From Lapidilactobacillus mulanensis (GTDB taxonomy: Bacteria > Bacillota > Bacilli > Lactobacillales > Lactobacillaceae), in contig NZ_RHOW01000006.1 in the NCBI RefSeq assembly GCF_003946215.1, forward strand, positions 1 to 64,000: a stretch of DNA of 64,000 nt. Reading direction: 5' to 3'. The translations under genes and the position numbers were made by a program. The notes below the pieces were generated by a model that saw only the letters and a list, made by a program, of their open reading frames with translations, was not told the DNA's origin and ran no database searches. Shown in pieces: positions 31,846 to 43,200 of this stretch; position 1 is the first letter of the stretch, and each line of letters starts with the position of its first letter.

Positions 31846-31910
31846 AAAGTGCTTTGTCCACCAAGTCTCTTTTATTGTCTAGAGGCTTGGTGGACTTTTG
31901 GCGCTTTTTT
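31846..31910 (+). terminator. Terminator/attenuator hairpin in the mnmE leader
   Basis: Perfect 10-bp stem GTCCACCAAG/CTTGGTGGAC, extended below by AAGTGC/GCGCTT, then six T. It lies between a good promoter and mnmE, so it either ends a small RNA of about 85 nt or acts as an attenuator. It may also be the jag terminator. Confidence 0.75.
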
Positions 31911-31948
31911 ATTGGTCAAAATTAAAACTCTTGAAAGGAACCCTTGCC

Positions 31949-33334
31949 ATGCCAATTGTTACTGAATACGATACTATTGCCGCCATTTCAACGCCACCTG
32001 GTGAAGGGGCGATTTCGATCGTGCGACTCTCTGGAGATCAAGCGGTCAAAATAGCTGAGCATGTTTTTAAAGGGACTAATTTACTTAAAGTTCCTAGCCA
32101 TACCATTCATTATGGACATATTGTTGATCCTGAAACCAAGCGAGAACTCGATGAAGTGATGGTGTCGGTCATGCGCGCACCAAAGACATTCACACGCGAG
32201 GACGTTGTGGAGATCAACTGTCACGGTGGTATCGTGCCTACGAATAAAATTCTACAATTGTTACTTGCTGTTGGCGCAAGAATGGCTGAGCCTGGTGAAT
32301 TCACCAAGCGTGCTTTTCTCAATGGCCGTATTGACTTGACGCAAGCCGAATCAGTCATGGACCTGATCCGTGCGAAGACAGATCGTTCCATGCAAGTCGC
32401 ATTAAATCAATTAGATGGTAATTTGCAGCACCTAATTCATAATTTACGCCATGATATTTCGGAAGTGCTAGTTCAGGTCGAAGTAAATATTGATTATCCA
32501 GAATATGATGAGGATGAAATTACTTCAAAGTTAATGCGTGAAAAGGCGGTCGAAGTTCAAGCCCGGATCGACGCTCTGCTGTCAACTGCGCAACAAGGGA
32601 AGATTTTACGTGAAGGACTGGCGACTGCAATTGTCGGCCGTCCTAATGTTGGTAAATCATCGCTACTGAATTATTTATTGCATGAAGATAAAGCAATCGT
32701 GACGGATGTCGCGGGAACGACCCGCGATGTGCTCGAAGAATACGTTAATGTGCAAGGCGTACCACTGAAATTGGTCGATACGGCAGGAATTCACGATACT
32801 GAAGATAAAGTTGAAAAAATCGGTGTTGCCCGCAGTCGTCAAGCACTAGCAGCAGCAGATCTGATCATCCTTGTCCTGGATGCCAGTGAACCATTAACAG
32901 CGGAAGATCAAGCACTGATCAAGGATACACAGGATCAGAAACGGTTAGTGATTCTCAATAAAACCGATTTACCGGCGCGAATTGATCAGTCTGAATTAGC
33001 GGCTCTAGGTGTTAAGGAAGATCCAATTCTGACCTCGATCAAAGATCAAAGCGGACTGGCAGCAATCGAACAACAAATCAAGGATCTCTTCTTCGGCGGA
33101 ATTGAAAATCGTCAGCAAGATATTCTGGTGTCGAATAATCGCCAAATTGGATTATTGCAACAGGCCAAAGCGTCACTAACGGATGTGATCTCCGGTCTAG
33201 ACGCACAAATGCCAATCGATTTAGTTCAGATCGATATGACGGCTTGCTGGGAAAAGCTGGGTGAAATCACCGGTGAAAATGCACCAGACGAATTAATTAC
33301 ACAACTGTTCAGTCAATTTTGTTTAGGAAAGTAG
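31949..33334 (+). CDS. mnmE: tRNA modification GTPase MnmE
   Basis: With MnmG it adds the carboxymethylaminomethyl group to wobble uridine 34 of several tRNAs. 461 aa from the ATG at 31949 ([14 protein letters not shown]), which has GAAAGGAA upstream; an upstream in-frame start overlaps the leader hairpin. N-terminal folate-binding domain, helical domain with an inserted G domain ([21 protein letters not shown]) and the C-terminal catalytic CLGK. Confidence 0.97.
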   Translation: MPIVTEYDTIAAISTPPGEGAISIVRLSGDQAVKIAEHVFKGTNLLKVPSHTIHYGHIVDPETKRELDEVMVSVMRAPKTFTREDVVEINCHGGIVPTNKILQLLLAVGARMAEPGEFTKRAFLNGRIDLTQAESVMDLIRAKTDRSMQVALNQLDGNLQHLIHNLRHDISEVLVQVEVNIDYPEYDEDEITSKLMREKAVEVQARIDALLSTAQQGKILREGLATAIVGRPNVGKSSLLNYLLHEDKAIVTDVAGTTRDVLEEYVNVQGVPLKLVDTAGIHDTEDKVEKIGVARSRQALAAADLIILVLDASEPLTAEDQALIKDTQDQKRLVILNKTDLPARIDQSELAALGVKEDPILTSIKDQSGLAAIEQQIKDLFFGGIENRQQDILVSNNRQIGLLQQAKASLTDVISGLDAQMPIDLVQIDMTACWEKLGEITGENAPDELITQLFSQFCLGK

Positions 33335-33337
33335 GCA

Positions 33338-35245
33338 TTGATTTTGGAAGTAAAGCAATATGATTCCCGCGAATATGATGTCATCGTTGTGGGTGCCGGC
33401 CACGCTGGTTGTGAGGCTGCCTTAGCTGCTGCACGAATGGGACAGAAGACGTTATTGTTAACGATCAATTTAGATATGGTGGCCTTCATGCCATGTAATC
33501 CGTCAGTCGGTGGTCCGGCAAAAGGGATCGTTGTACGCGAAGTGGATGCACTTGGCGGACAGATGGCGAAGAATATCGATGCCACTTATATTCAAATGCG
33601 GATGCTCAACACCGGTAAGGGTCCAGCTGTGCGCGCACTACGCGCACAGGCGGATAAGGCGGATTATCATGCCGTTATGAAAGATACGTTGGAAAATGAA
33701 CCTCAACTTACGCTGCGTCAAGGATTAGTGGATGACATTATTGTTGAAGATGGTGTTTGTAAAGGCGTTATAACGGCGACTGGTGCCCGATATTATGCCA
33801 AAAGTGTTGTATTAACAGCAGGTACGTCATCTCGTGGCAAGATCATCATTGGCGAGCTAACTTATTCTTCCGGACCTAATAATTCATTACCGTCAATTAA
33901 ATTGTCGGAAAGTTTGGAAGCAAACGGATTTAAGCTACGTCGTTTTAAGACCGGGACACCACCACGAGTTGATGGCAACACGATCGATTATGATCAGACC
34001 GAAGAACAACCAGGTGACAAGAAACCAAATCACTTCTCATTTGAGACTCCAGATACAGCGTACTTGAAGGATCAGCTTTCTTGTTGGATGACTTACACAA
34101 ATGAAACGACACATAAAATCATTCGCGACAATCTGAGTCGCGCGCCAATGTTTTCTGGCATTATTGAAGGCGTCGGTCCGCGTTACTGTCCCTCTATTGA
34201 AGACAAGGTTGTCCGTTTCGCTGACAAACCACGTCATCAATTATTCTTGGAGCCGGAAGGCCGGCACACCGAAGAATATTATGTTGGTGATTTTTCAACC
34301 TCAATGCCTGAAGAGATTCAATTGAAGATGCTGCATTCTGTGGCTGGATTACAGCATGCAGAATTAATGCGACCTGGTTATGCAATCGAATATGATATTA
34401 TCGAGCCATGGCAGCTGACTCATAGTTTGGAAACTAAAGTCGTTGCTAATTTATTTACAGCTGGCCAAATGAATGGAACTTCTGGCTATGAAGAGGCTGC
34501 AGGGCAAGGCCTGATTGCAGGCATCAACGCTGGATTAAGAGCACAAGGCAAGCCGGCATTTACACTGGGACGTAACGAGGCTTATATCGGCGTTATGATT
34601 GACGATTTAGTCACTAAGGGTACTAATGAGCCCTATCGTTTATTGACGAGTCGCGCAGAATATCGGTTGATTTTACGCCATGACAATGCTGATTTACGAT
34701 TAACTGCTAAGGGTCATGAATTAGGTCTGATCAACGAAGATCGTTATCAGAAATATTTAGTTAAAAAATCTGAAATTGAACGAGAGCTCGCTCGTTTACA
34801 GCAAGTTCGGATCAAACCAACGCCAGAAGTTCAAGATTTCTTAGCGGAGCATCATGTTGCGCCACTAAAAGATGGTGTGTTGGCTAGTGAATTCTTGAAG
34901 CGTCCAGAAGTTAAGTATGAGGATGTTGTTAAGTTTATTGGTGCCAGTTCAGCCGAAGCAGACCGTTATGTGAAAGAACAAGTTGAGATCCAGATCAAAT
35001 ATCAGGGTTATATCAAGAAGGAAGAACAAAGTGTTGAGCGTCTGAAACGCTTGGAAGCTAAAAAAATTCCGCAAAAAATTGACTATAACGCCATTAATGG
35101 TCTGGCAACAGAGGCACAACAGAAATTAACGAAGATCCAACCAGAAACGATTGCGCAGGCTTCACGGATCAGTGGGGTCAATCCTGCGGACGTCGCGATA
35201 TTGAGTGTCTATATTGAACAAGGTCGAATTGCGAAAATCAGTTAA
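33338..35245 (+). CDS. mnmG: tRNA uridine-5-carboxymethylaminomethyl modification enzyme MnmG
   Basis: FAD-dependent partner of MnmE, 635 aa. N-terminal FAD motif [17 protein letters not shown], conserved [24 protein letters not shown] and helical C-terminal domain. Start is a TTG 3 nt after the mnmE stop with AGGAAAG upstream; a second in-frame TTG two codons later is possible. rsmG and parAB, which often follow, are absent. Confidence 0.96.
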   Translation: MILEVKQYDSREYDVIVVGAGHAGCEAALAAARMGQKTLLLTINLDMVAFMPCNPSVGGPAKGIVVREVDALGGQMAKNIDATYIQMRMLNTGKGPAVRALRAQADKADYHAVMKDTLENEPQLTLRQGLVDDIIVEDGVCKGVITATGARYYAKSVVLTAGTSSRGKIIIGELTYSSGPNNSLPSIKLSESLEANGFKLRRFKTGTPPRVDGNTIDYDQTEEQPGDKKPNHFSFETPDTAYLKDQLSCWMTYTNETTHKIIRDNLSRAPMFSGIIEGVGPRYCPSIEDKVVRFADKPRHQLFLEPEGRHTEEYYVGDFSTSMPEEIQLKMLHSVAGLQHAELMRPGYAIEYDIIEPWQLTHSLETKVVANLFTAGQMNGTSGYEEAAGQGLIAGINAGLRAQGKPAFTLGRNEAYIGVMIDDLVTKGTNEPYRLLTSRAEYRLILRHDNADLRLTAKGHELGLINEDRYQKYLVKKSEIERELARLQQVRIKPTPEVQDFLAEHHVAPLKDGVLASEFLKRPEVKYEDVVKFIGASSAEADRYVKEQVEIQIKYQGYIKKEEQSVERLKRLEAKKIPQKIDYNAINGLATEAQQKLTKIQPETIAQASRISGVNPADVAILSVYIEQGRIAKIS

Positions 35246-35278
35246 TGAGAATTTAAAATAATTTCGAGTTGATCTTTG

Positions 35279-35310
35279 AAAAACAGGTTGATATTGCGGA
35301 CCTGTTTTTT
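35279..35310 (+). terminator. Terminator after mnmG
   Basis: Stem AAAAACAGGT/ACCTGTTTTT with a T-run. Confidence 0.85.
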
Positions 35311-35407
35311 ATTTTTGGGTTGATCAATCATGCGATTTTGTGGATCGACCCAATTCTAACTGGTAATCAGCTCAACTTTGTTCTTTAATAGTAGTTGAGG
35401 TGTGTTC

Positions 35408-36949
35408 ATGGCTAAGTTGAAGGACCAGTTAAATTTTTTACACGTTAGTTTTATTTTAAAGGGCTTATTGGTTGGCTTATTATCGGGATTAATCGTAAGT
35501 TGCTTTCGGCTGATTATCGAGAAGTCACTTTCACAGTGGCAAAAACTATATCAGTTAGCACATCAGAATTTCCTCTGGTTAGGACTTATCTTAGCGTTAT
35601 TACTGATTATTTGGGTGATTAACGCCATCCTAGTGAAACAGCAGCCTCATATCATGGGTTCAGGCATTCCTGAGGTAGAGACGCAATTAAGCGGCAATTT
35701 GACGCTACACTGGTGGTCGATCCTTTGGCGTAAATTTGTCGGCGGTGCACTGGCAATTGGTTCAGGCTTATTTTTGGGACGCGAAGGACCTTCGATTCAG
35801 TTAGGATCATCGGTTGGCCAGGGATTAGCGGCCCGGTTGCATGAAAAAGGAACCAACCAACGCGTTTTGATTGCCGCAGGTGCGGCCAGTGGATTATCTG
35901 CTGCCTTTAATGCACCGATAGCAGGAACTTTTTTTGTTTTGGAAGAAATTTATCACAACTTTTCGCCACTGGTTTGGATTACATCATTAACTGGCGCGCT
36001 GAGTGCAAATTTTATTTCATCTAATTTTTTTGGGCTGACACCTGTGCTACATTTGCAATATACAATGAATTTTCCACTGCCACTTTATTGGCATCTCTTA
36101 ATTTTAGGTGCTATCTTAGGAATTCTTGGGATTGTTTATCAACAAGTTTTGCTAAAGCTGCCAGCGTTATATCGGCGTCTTAATAAAATTCCTCGGTATG
36201 CAGATGGGTTGATTCCTTTGATTCTGGTGATTCCGATCGGTTATTTTTGGCCACAAACCTTGGGTGGCGGTAACGGGTTGATTTTGAGTTTGGCAAATCA
36301 GCAACCAGCTGCATTGATCGTCTTAGGTTTATTCGTCCTACGATTTGTTTTCTCGATGGTTTCCTATGGGTCAGGTTTGCCTGGTGGTATTTTTCTACCG
36401 ATTCTAACCTTGGGCGCTTTGATCGGCGATTTGTATGGCGTGGTGATGGCCAATATGGGCTTATTGCCTAAAAGTTTGATCATGAATTTAGTGATTTTTG
36501 CCATGGCGGGTTATTTCGCGGGAATTGGTAAAGCACCATTTACGGCGATGTTGTTGATCACAGAAATGGTCGGAACTTTGGAGCACCTGATGCCATTAGC
36601 CATTGTTTCATTGACAGCTTACGTGGTTGTAGATGTGCTTGGTGGCGCACCGATTTACGAATCATTGGCAGAAAAAATGCAGGCCGACCAAACCCAATTG
36701 AAATTAACCGGACGTCATGATCGATTAGAAGTGCCGGTTTTTGAAGGCTCCCGTTTTATTAGTCAACAAGTTCGTGATATTGCTTGGCCACAAGAGACGT
36801 TGTTAATATCGATTCGGCGTGGTGAGCGCGAATTACTACCTCATGGCGATACAGAAATACAAACTGGTGATACTTTGATCATTGCAACGGATCATAGTCA
36901 AAGATTACGAGTCAAACATCAATTGCAGAAGTTGAGCCGATCAGTTTAA
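35408..36949 (+). CDS. ClC family chloride/proton antiporter with TrkA-C domain
   Basis: A 513-aa membrane transporter. ClC signatures are present in order: GSGIPE, GREGPS with the gating glutamate, GSGLPGGIF and GIGKAPFTA. The gating glutamate suggests an H+/Cl- exchanger rather than a channel. A C-terminal TrkA-C-like domain (about 440-505, GDTLIIATD) may bind a ligand. It could also export fluoride or serve acid resistance; ion specificity is not shown. The ATG at 35408 has GAGG seven bases upstream and is preferred to the GTG two codons earlier. Confidence 0.9.
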   Translation: MAKLKDQLNFLHVSFILKGLLVGLLSGLIVSCFRLIIEKSLSQWQKLYQLAHQNFLWLGLILALLLIIWVINAILVKQQPHIMGSGIPEVETQLSGNLTLHWWSILWRKFVGGALAIGSGLFLGREGPSIQLGSSVGQGLAARLHEKGTNQRVLIAAGAASGLSAAFNAPIAGTFFVLEEIYHNFSPLVWITSLTGALSANFISSNFFGLTPVLHLQYTMNFPLPLYWHLLILGAILGILGIVYQQVLLKLPALYRRLNKIPRYADGLIPLILVIPIGYFWPQTLGGGNGLILSLANQQPAALIVLGLFVLRFVFSMVSYGSGLPGGIFLPILTLGALIGDLYGVVMANMGLLPKSLIMNLVIFAMAGYFAGIGKAPFTAMLLITEMVGTLEHLMPLAIVSLTAYVVVDVLGGAPIYESLAEKMQADQTQLKLTGRHDRLEVPVFEGSRFISQQVRDIAWPQETLLISIRRGERELLPHGDTEIQTGDTLIIATDHSQRLRVKHQLQKLSRSV

Positions 36950-36968
36950 ATCCAGTTATTTCAAGTTT

Positions 36969-36988
36969 ATTATTTCCCGGGCAATAAT
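36969..36988. repeat. Third copy of the ATTATTTCC-palindrome, after the ClC gene
   Basis: ATTATTTCCCGGGCAATAAT has one mismatch between its arms and lies 20 bp after the stop codon. It shares its core with the palindromes behind srtC and dnaB. Confidence 0.65.
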
Positions 36989-37107
36989 TTGGCAAAAATC
37001 TTGCTAAAATGACTAAATTTCTAGGTTAAGTTGAAGTAATCAGCGAATCTGCTTGAAATATTAGCGCAAATGCAATAAAATTAACTCAATACGTAAGGAG
37101 GTTCATC

Positions 37108-37239
37108 ATGTCACAGAATAATCATACTGGTATTAGCGGTGCACGTCGCCCTGTTAACGAAACAAACATTAAAAAGAACAAAAAAGCTAACGACAAGGTT
37201 TTAGAAACTTTGAAGAAGTTAGCTGACGCTGATAAATAA
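37108..37239 (+). CDS. Small basic hypothetical protein (43 aa)
   Basis: An ATG with a strong AAGGAGG site seven bases upstream opens a 43-aa frame ending ADADK. It is rich in Lys and Asn (MSQNNHTGISGARRPVNE...), hydrophilic, with a C-terminal amphipathic helix-like part. No domain recognised. It stands alone after the ClC gene with a weak terminator behind it. Confidence 0.65.
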   Translation: MSQNNHTGISGARRPVNETNIKKNKKANDKVLETLKKLADADK

Positions 37240-37254
37240 GCATCAGGACTGAAG

Positions 37255-37277
37255 TCGGACAATTTTGTTCGATTTTT
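37255..37277. terminator. Weak terminator between two convergent small genes
   Basis: Stem TCGGAC/GTTCGA (one G-T pair) followed by seven T on the plus strand. Confidence 0.5.
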
Positions 37278-37281
37278 TTAT

Positions 37282-37533
37282 TTAGTCAGATATTGGGAGT
37301 GGATCTTGCAACCAGTCTGTTTCCAGTAAAGTGCGCGTTTGTTTAACGATCGGGATCCATAGTTGAGCCGTATAGATTTTGACCAGACTCCACCAGAATA
37401 AGGGGTCGTTTTTTTCAATGGCGGTCAAATGTAAGTTGACCACTTCGCCATCTTCGGAGAGACACTCGATATTTTTCGTATTAATAATTTTTTTGATTTG
37501 AATGGAAATCACTTGTTTGTCGTTAATCAGCAT
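37282..37533 (-). CDS. Hypothetical protein (83 aa)
   Basis: Minus-strand frame starting at an ATG with AAAGG upstream (a TTG three codons earlier is possible). The N-terminal half (VISIQIKKIINTKNIECLSEDGEVVNLHL) looks like a small beta-rich fold; the C-terminal part is Trp-rich. No family recognised. It is convergent with the 43-aa gene. Confidence 0.5.
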   Translation of the reverse strand: MLINDKQVISIQIKKIINTKNIECLSEDGEVVNLHLTAIEKNDPLFWWSLVKIYTAQLWIPIVKQTRTLLETDWLQDPLPISD

Positions 37534-37786
37534 CTGAATCAACCTTTCTTGGTAACTGTAATTAGTGTACCGAGAAAAAATGTTCAGATCGTGATGAAAT
37601 ATAGAGGCAAATTCAGATTTAAGTTTGAAGAAAACGGATTTTTTCTTAACGTTTGGTAAATATGATTAAGACTTGTTAATAGATTTAAAGTTCGGTCATT
37701 TAAAATATTTCGGTTTGCAATTAGCTGTTGCTGTGGCCAAATTGTGCTAAGATAGGGATAATAAGACAGCGTATGAGGTAAAGCAG

Positions 37787-38110
37787 ATGAATGTTTTTCA
37801 AGCACTCAAATTTATTACGATCAATCATCAGAATGTTTCGCCAGATTCAGTTGCTCTGACAGACCTGAATGGCAAACCTAATGCGGTGATGACTGATCTG
37901 CTTCACGATATTTTGACTAAAATCTATTTATTCGTTGATTTAGACAGTATCGAAGATGTTGGCGAAATGATTGCAAAATTAGCGAGGGTGACACCACTAC
38001 CTCAGGATGTTTTGGATGAATATGAGAAGGCACTTGAGCAGGCAGTCTACCAAGTCAATTTTGCGACTAAGAAGAATTTAGTCGAAATAGTTTATGATGA
38101 TTTTGTTTGA
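37787..38110 (+). CDS. Hypothetical protein (107 aa)
   Basis: Acidic, mostly helical small protein (MNVFQALKFITINHQN...EIVYDDFV). GAGG lies eight bases before the ATG, and a good terminator follows. No motif recognised; possibly a protein family restricted to lactobacilli. Confidence 0.6.
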   Translation: MNVFQALKFITINHQNVSPDSVALTDLNGKPNAVMTDLLHDILTKIYLFVDLDSIEDVGEMIAKLARVTPLPQDVLDEYEKALEQAVYQVNFATKKNLVEIVYDDFV

Positions 38111-38136
38111 TTTAATTCGGCGTCTTTAATGACCCA

Positions 38137-38148
38137 GGGTTGAAATCA
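38137..38148. repeat. Isolated copy of the GGGTTGAAATCA element
   Basis: The 12-mer that forms the loop of the two repeat units upstream of gyrB occurs once more here, in the same orientation and also between genes. Confidence 0.4.
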
Positions 38149-38152
38149 CTTG

Positions 38153-38193
38153 AAAAATCCGAATGATGCGCAATTGATCATTCGGATTTTTTT
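38153..38193 (+). terminator. Terminator after the 107-aa gene
   Basis: Stem AAAAATCCGAATGAT/ATCATTCGGATTTTT with a T-run, in front of the HNH-sbcDC operon. Confidence 0.88.
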
Positions 38194-38215
38194 AACGTTG
38201 AAAGGAATGAGTTAA

Positions 38216-39124
38216 ATGCGGCTTAAATGTCAATATTGTCGACTGACCCTTGATCAGCAACATTTTATTTTGGCTGACAAACAATTGACGAGTATTTGTG
38301 ATATTTGTCAGGTGCGCGGGTTGCAACTCGGTGATTTTGAAAACACGCAAACTCGCGCACTAGCCACAGTTAGGCAGTGGGTTTATTTAGGATTACCAAC
38401 GGGTGCCCCTCAACAGTCTAAGCAACGATTGTCATTAAATAAGTCACAAAAAAAGAGGTGCGCCAGTTTGATTGATGCTTTCGACGCGCTCACTGGTTCG
38501 TGGCAAAACACAAAAATGCGTCGAGATTTTTATCGGCGGATAATTGCCTGGCAAGATCAACCAGCAGCCACCGTTATAACGGGGAATCTTCCCAATGACT
38601 TGGCTAAGTTAGGGTTCGATGTTGATCGTTTGTTTGATAAGAATACGTTGGATTACACGACGCGCGCCTATATTCGCGAGAAATTTCATCACCAATGTCA
38701 ATATTGCGGCCGTTATGGTGATAGTGTCGATCATAAAGACCGAGTAACACTTTCGGATGATAATCGACTGGAAAATTTAACGTTGGCTTGCCGCGAATGC
38801 AATAAGTTAAAGGGCAGCATGCCTTACCAACAATTTTGGCAATGGAATCAAGAAATTCCGGCCACACTCGCACAACTTCGTGATTATGAGAAGACATTAC
38901 AACGTTTAAACGTCCAACAGAAAACATACCAAAATCGGTTAGCTGTTCAACGTCATTTGAACGCTGAAATTCGTGATCCGCAATTAGTCGCGTTAAGGAA
39001 GCAAATCAAGCTGTTTCAAGGTTTGATCGATGGCGAAGATAGTGATTACCAAAAATTGATCCAAACGCGACATGATTATATTATTTCTCATTATGAAACT
39101 TGGCAGCTTGAGCAGAAGGAGTAG
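38216..39124 (+). CDS. HNH endonuclease with an N-terminal zinc finger
   Basis: 302 aa. Residues 5-31 form a four-cysteine zinc finger (C5, C8, C28, C31). The middle is basic. The HNH nuclease follows: C161-x2-C164, Asp172-His173, Asn187, C192-x2-C195-Asn196 with KLKGSM. The C-terminal 100 residues are helical and Gln/Leu-rich. It ends 6 bp before sbcD, so it is probably the first gene of an HNH-sbcD-sbcC operon. HNH proteins are nickases or double-strand nucleases; substrate unknown. Confidence 0.85.
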   Translation: MRLKCQYCRLTLDQQHFILADKQLTSICDICQVRGLQLGDFENTQTRALATVRQWVYLGLPTGAPQQSKQRLSLNKSQKKRCASLIDAFDALTGSWQNTKMRRDFYRRIIAWQDQPAATVITGNLPNDLAKLGFDVDRLFDKNTLDYTTRAYIREKFHHQCQYCGRYGDSVDHKDRVTLSDDNRLENLTLACRECNKLKGSMPYQQFWQWNQEIPATLAQLRDYEKTLQRLNVQQKTYQNRLAVQRHLNAEIRDPQLVALRKQIKLFQGLIDGEDSDYQKLIQTRHDYIISHYETWQLEQKE

Positions 39125-39130
39125 ATATTA

Positions 39131-40261
39131 ATGCGATTTTTACATACGGCAGATTGGCATCTTGGTCGTCGATTATTTGGTTATGATTTGTATGACGAAC
39201 AGGATTATGCCATCAAACAATTGATTCAGATTGCCAAAGACGAAGCTGTTGACGCCATCGTCGTTGCGGGAGATCTGTATGATCGACAAAATCCTGCAGA
39301 ACCGGCAGTCGCACAGCTTGCCGCAATTATTCAGAAGATCAATCTAGAGTTAAAACTCCCCTTGTTGATGATCAATGGGAATCATGATAGTGCGGTCCGC
39401 TTGGGTGTTGGTAATCAGTGGTATCAACAAACTAATTTTTATTTACATACCCAATTAGCACAAGCATTTGAGCCGGTTGAAATGGCTGATGTTCAGTTTT
39501 TTTTGTTACCTTATTTTGAACTTTATGAAGCGCGTCAATTTTTCGAAGACGATCAAATCAAGACATTGGAACAAGCCATGACGCGGATTGTGCAGCAAAT
39601 GGTAACGCAGTTTAAGCCGGGCAAAAAGCCGGTTTTGGTTGCGCACTTTTTTGCTGCGGGTAGTCAACATTCCGATTCTGAAACAACAGTTAGCGTGGGT
39701 GGATTGGACGCCGTTCCGTTAGATTTATTGTCACCTTTTGATTATGTTGCCTTAGGTCATGTCCATAATAAAGAGGCGTTACAACAGCCATTGATCCGTT
39801 ATAGCGGCTCATTACTCAAGTTTTCTTTGTCAGAAGCGTTACAAACCAAAGGCGTTTTAATTGTTGACACCGATCCGGAAATTCGTGTTCAGTTTAAACC
39901 AATCAAGCAATTGCATGAGGTTCAGAATGTGCAGGGTAAATTTGCAGAATTGACAGATGACGCTTATTTAACCGCACATCATATTGATCGATCTGCTTAT
40001 ACTGGGATCATTCTTGAGGATACCAATGTAATTAGTAATGCCAGCAATTTTTTGCACGAGAAATTTCCGCGATTCCTGACGATGAGTCGCGCGCATGGAT
40101 TGGCGACATTTACGGATCAAGAAATCACGGCTAAGGAAATTCAATCGCCGTTGGAACTTCTAGCAGATTTTTATCATGATGCGACGCAAACGGATTTGTC
40201 GAAAAATCAGAAGAAATTGGCGGAGCAAGCATTACAGGAGGCAGATCAATGCGACCATTAA
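39131..40261 (+). CDS. sbcD: Exonuclease subunit SbcD (Mre11-like)
   Basis: Mn2+-dependent nuclease of 376 aa that with SbcC opens DNA hairpins and protein-blocked ends. Calcineurin-type phosphoesterase motifs: TADWHLGRRL, VAGDLYDRQNP, INGNHDS, VAHFF and LGHVHNKE. Its last 13 nt overlap the start of sbcC, so the two are translationally coupled. Confidence 0.96.
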   Translation: MRFLHTADWHLGRRLFGYDLYDEQDYAIKQLIQIAKDEAVDAIVVAGDLYDRQNPAEPAVAQLAAIIQKINLELKLPLLMINGNHDSAVRLGVGNQWYQQTNFYLHTQLAQAFEPVEMADVQFFLLPYFELYEARQFFEDDQIKTLEQAMTRIVQQMVTQFKPGKKPVLVAHFFAAGSQHSDSETTVSVGGLDAVPLDLLSPFDYVALGHVHNKEALQQPLIRYSGSLLKFSLSEALQTKGVLIVDTDPEIRVQFKPIKQLHEVQNVQGKFAELTDDAYLTAHHIDRSAYTGIILEDTNVISNASNFLHEKFPRFLTMSRAHGLATFTDQEITAKEIQSPLELLADFYHDATQTDLSKNQKKLAEQALQEADQCDH

Positions 40262-43200
40262 AACTAACGATGAACTTTTTCGGACCGTATCGTTATGAAC
40301 AAGTTGATTTTACAAAATTTGATCAGTCATCGATGTTTTTGATCAGCGGCCCCACTGGCGCGGGGAAGTCGACAATTTTTGATGGATTGGTGTTCGCGTT
40401 ATACGGAACGGCTTCGGGTTCACAACGCGAAGTCGCTGATTTTCGCTCGGAATTTGCTGCGGATTCTGATGAAACCAGTGTGGAATTGACGTTTACACAT
40501 CGCAACCGATTTTATCGCGTGATCCGCAAACCCGAGCAAGTTTTGGCGAAGAAGCGTGGTCAAGGAACGACTAAACGCGCGGCGCAAGTAGAATTGACGG
40601 TCTATCAGGACGACACGGATGAAAAAGAAGAGCGACAATATACAAAAATTGACGAAACCAACATTTTTTTAACAGATCTACTCCAATTAAATGCCGCTCA
40701 GTTTCGACAAATCGTCTTACTACCTCAGGGCGAATTTCGCATGTTTTTAAATGGTGACAGTAACCAAAAGGAAGATGTGTTGCGTAATTTATTCCAAACA
40801 CGCCGTTATGAACGGTGGGTCGATCAATTACAAGATAAGTATAAACAAGCCCGGCAACAAAACATCGAGACTCAGCAAAAAATCCAAGCGTTACTACAGC
40901 AGATTGACTGGCCCGAAGACGATGAAGAACAGGGAACGCCGTCCGTAACGGTGAGACTGCAGCAATTATTACAGCAAATTGATCAGTCAGAGCAGACGTT
41001 AAAAGATAGTGATGTTGCACTGAGGAAGCTGTCTGAACAAAGTGAACAGAAGCAAAACCATCTAACAGAATTACAGCAAATCCAGAAGCTTTTCCAACAG
41101 CGAACAGCGCTAGAATCCGAAGAAGTGATGATGCGCCAGCAAGAACCAACCATCAATCAGTTAAAGCAACAAATCAACTTAGCAAAATGGGCCGAAAAGT
41201 ATTACATTCAATATTCTGAGTTACAGCAGTTAGAGTTGGCCATCAACAAAATACAACAACAAATTGCCGACGCAAAGCTCACTGCGACTGGGCTAGAGCA
41301 GCAATTGAATGATGCGCAGAAACAACAATATCAACTACAGTCCGCAGAGGCAGATCAAACGGAATTGAATCAGAAAGTCATCCGTTTTTCAGCGTTACAG
41401 CCGTTATATCGCCAAGTTGATCAACTCGTTAAGCAACAAGCAGAAGTCAGTCAAAATCAACAGTTACAAGCAAAGAAATTAGCCAAAGTACAAGCACAAT
41501 TAACTGCTGTTCAAGAAAATGCAGCGCAGATCAACCAGGCTCAACAAGAATTACCAGATTTTTATCAAGAGCAACACCAAATAGATCTTCAGCAACAACG
41601 GCTGACAGGTTGGCAACAGGAAATTACGCAATTATTGCAAAATACCGACACGATTACTCAGTCAGCTCAACAAATAACGCAATTAAAGACGAGCGTGAAT
41701 ACTCGTCATACTGAATATGATCAGGCATTAAGTGACTATCAGCAGACGAAGAGCGATTATGCCTATCAGCAAATTTTGATCTTGCGAAAAGACTTGATTC
41801 CTAATCAAGCCTGTCCAGTTTGTGGGTCGACTGAGCATCCAGCAGTGCTGACGGCGAGCGCTGAAAGTAGTGTTGCAGTCACAGTTTCTGAGCAATCTGT
41901 CGAGTTGGCAGATCAGAAACGTCAGACTGCAGCTAAAAAACTAGAACAAAGCAAGAATCAACTGGAAGTCGCTCAAGGTCAACAAGAAAAATTAGTTAAC
42001 GAAACGGAACAACGGAAAGTAAACTTACTTCAAAATCTACGACTGATTGATACTTTTAAGAAAATTGAGTCACTGGACGAAATTAAAACGTGGCTCCAAG
42101 AACAACAGCTAGAGATATCGTCTCGGCAAACACGTTTAGTCGACCAACAGGCAACTGCGGACCAACAAGCCAAACAGCTAATCGCATTGAAAAAGCAAGC
42201 TGAGGAATTAACCGTCCTTCAAAATTCCGAACAGGATAAGACCGTCGAACTTCAGCAATCCTTGATAATTATCAACACACAATTGGCAGACAAAAAGAAA
42301 CAATTGCCAACAGAATTTGCGACATTAGCTGCACTTAATGATTTCTTGCAGACGAGTCAACAACAAATCAACGAATATCAACAACAAGTTGATGAGAACA
42401 GTCGAATAATCAATCAGTTACAACAACAAGAAGTTGCTAATCAAACGGATCAACAACATTATAATCAACAACTGGACGAACAAAAAAGCCGTTATAACGC
42501 TACAAAAAAACAACTCGGTGTAATTTTCAATGAACAATGGGCAACATTAACGTTTGAACAGCAGCTTGATCAATTTGTAGAGTTGCTAAAAACCGTTGGT
42601 CAAATTGAACTATGGCAACAACAAGTTTCAAATTTTGAACAGCAGATCACTCAAACGCAAACGTTACTCGTCAATTTACAAACGCAACTGCAAGATTACA
42701 ACGAATCGCCAGATGTGACTGGGGCGCAAACGGCTCTCGATGAAATCAAGCAGCAACTTAATCAGCAAATAGAAGTCAAGGCCCAATTAAAGACGCAAAT
42801 AGCGCAGCAACGGCGGATTTATCAACAAGTTGGGAAATTACTAGAACAAATCGATGATTTAAGTGAGCTACAAATTTTGAGCGAGGTCACGCGTGGCAAT
42901 GGCAGTCAAAAACTAGGTCTAGAGCGTTATGTCTTGCGGACCTATCTTCGTGAAGTGCTCTTAGTTGCCAATAAGCGACTGGAAAGATTAACGGAGGGGC
43001 GATATCGTCTCATGCTCGCCCAGGAATCTGGAACGACGCGCAAGAATTCCGGACTTGAACTGGATGTTTTCGACGATTATGTTGGTCATCAACGGAGCGT
43101 ACGGACGCTTTCTGGTGGCGAAAGTTTTGTCACGGCATTGGCGCTGGCGCTCGCGTTGGGAGAAGTTGTTCAGCAACAAACTGGCGCCATCGAAATCAAC

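Noticed and set aside
35246-35407. rsmG/parA/parB after mnmG
   Set aside because: The region is non-coding apart from a terminator and leads into the ClC gene.
40571-41149. 192-codon open frame antisense to sbcC
   Set aside because: It lies wholly inside sbcC, has no ribosome site and reflects the gene's codon bias.
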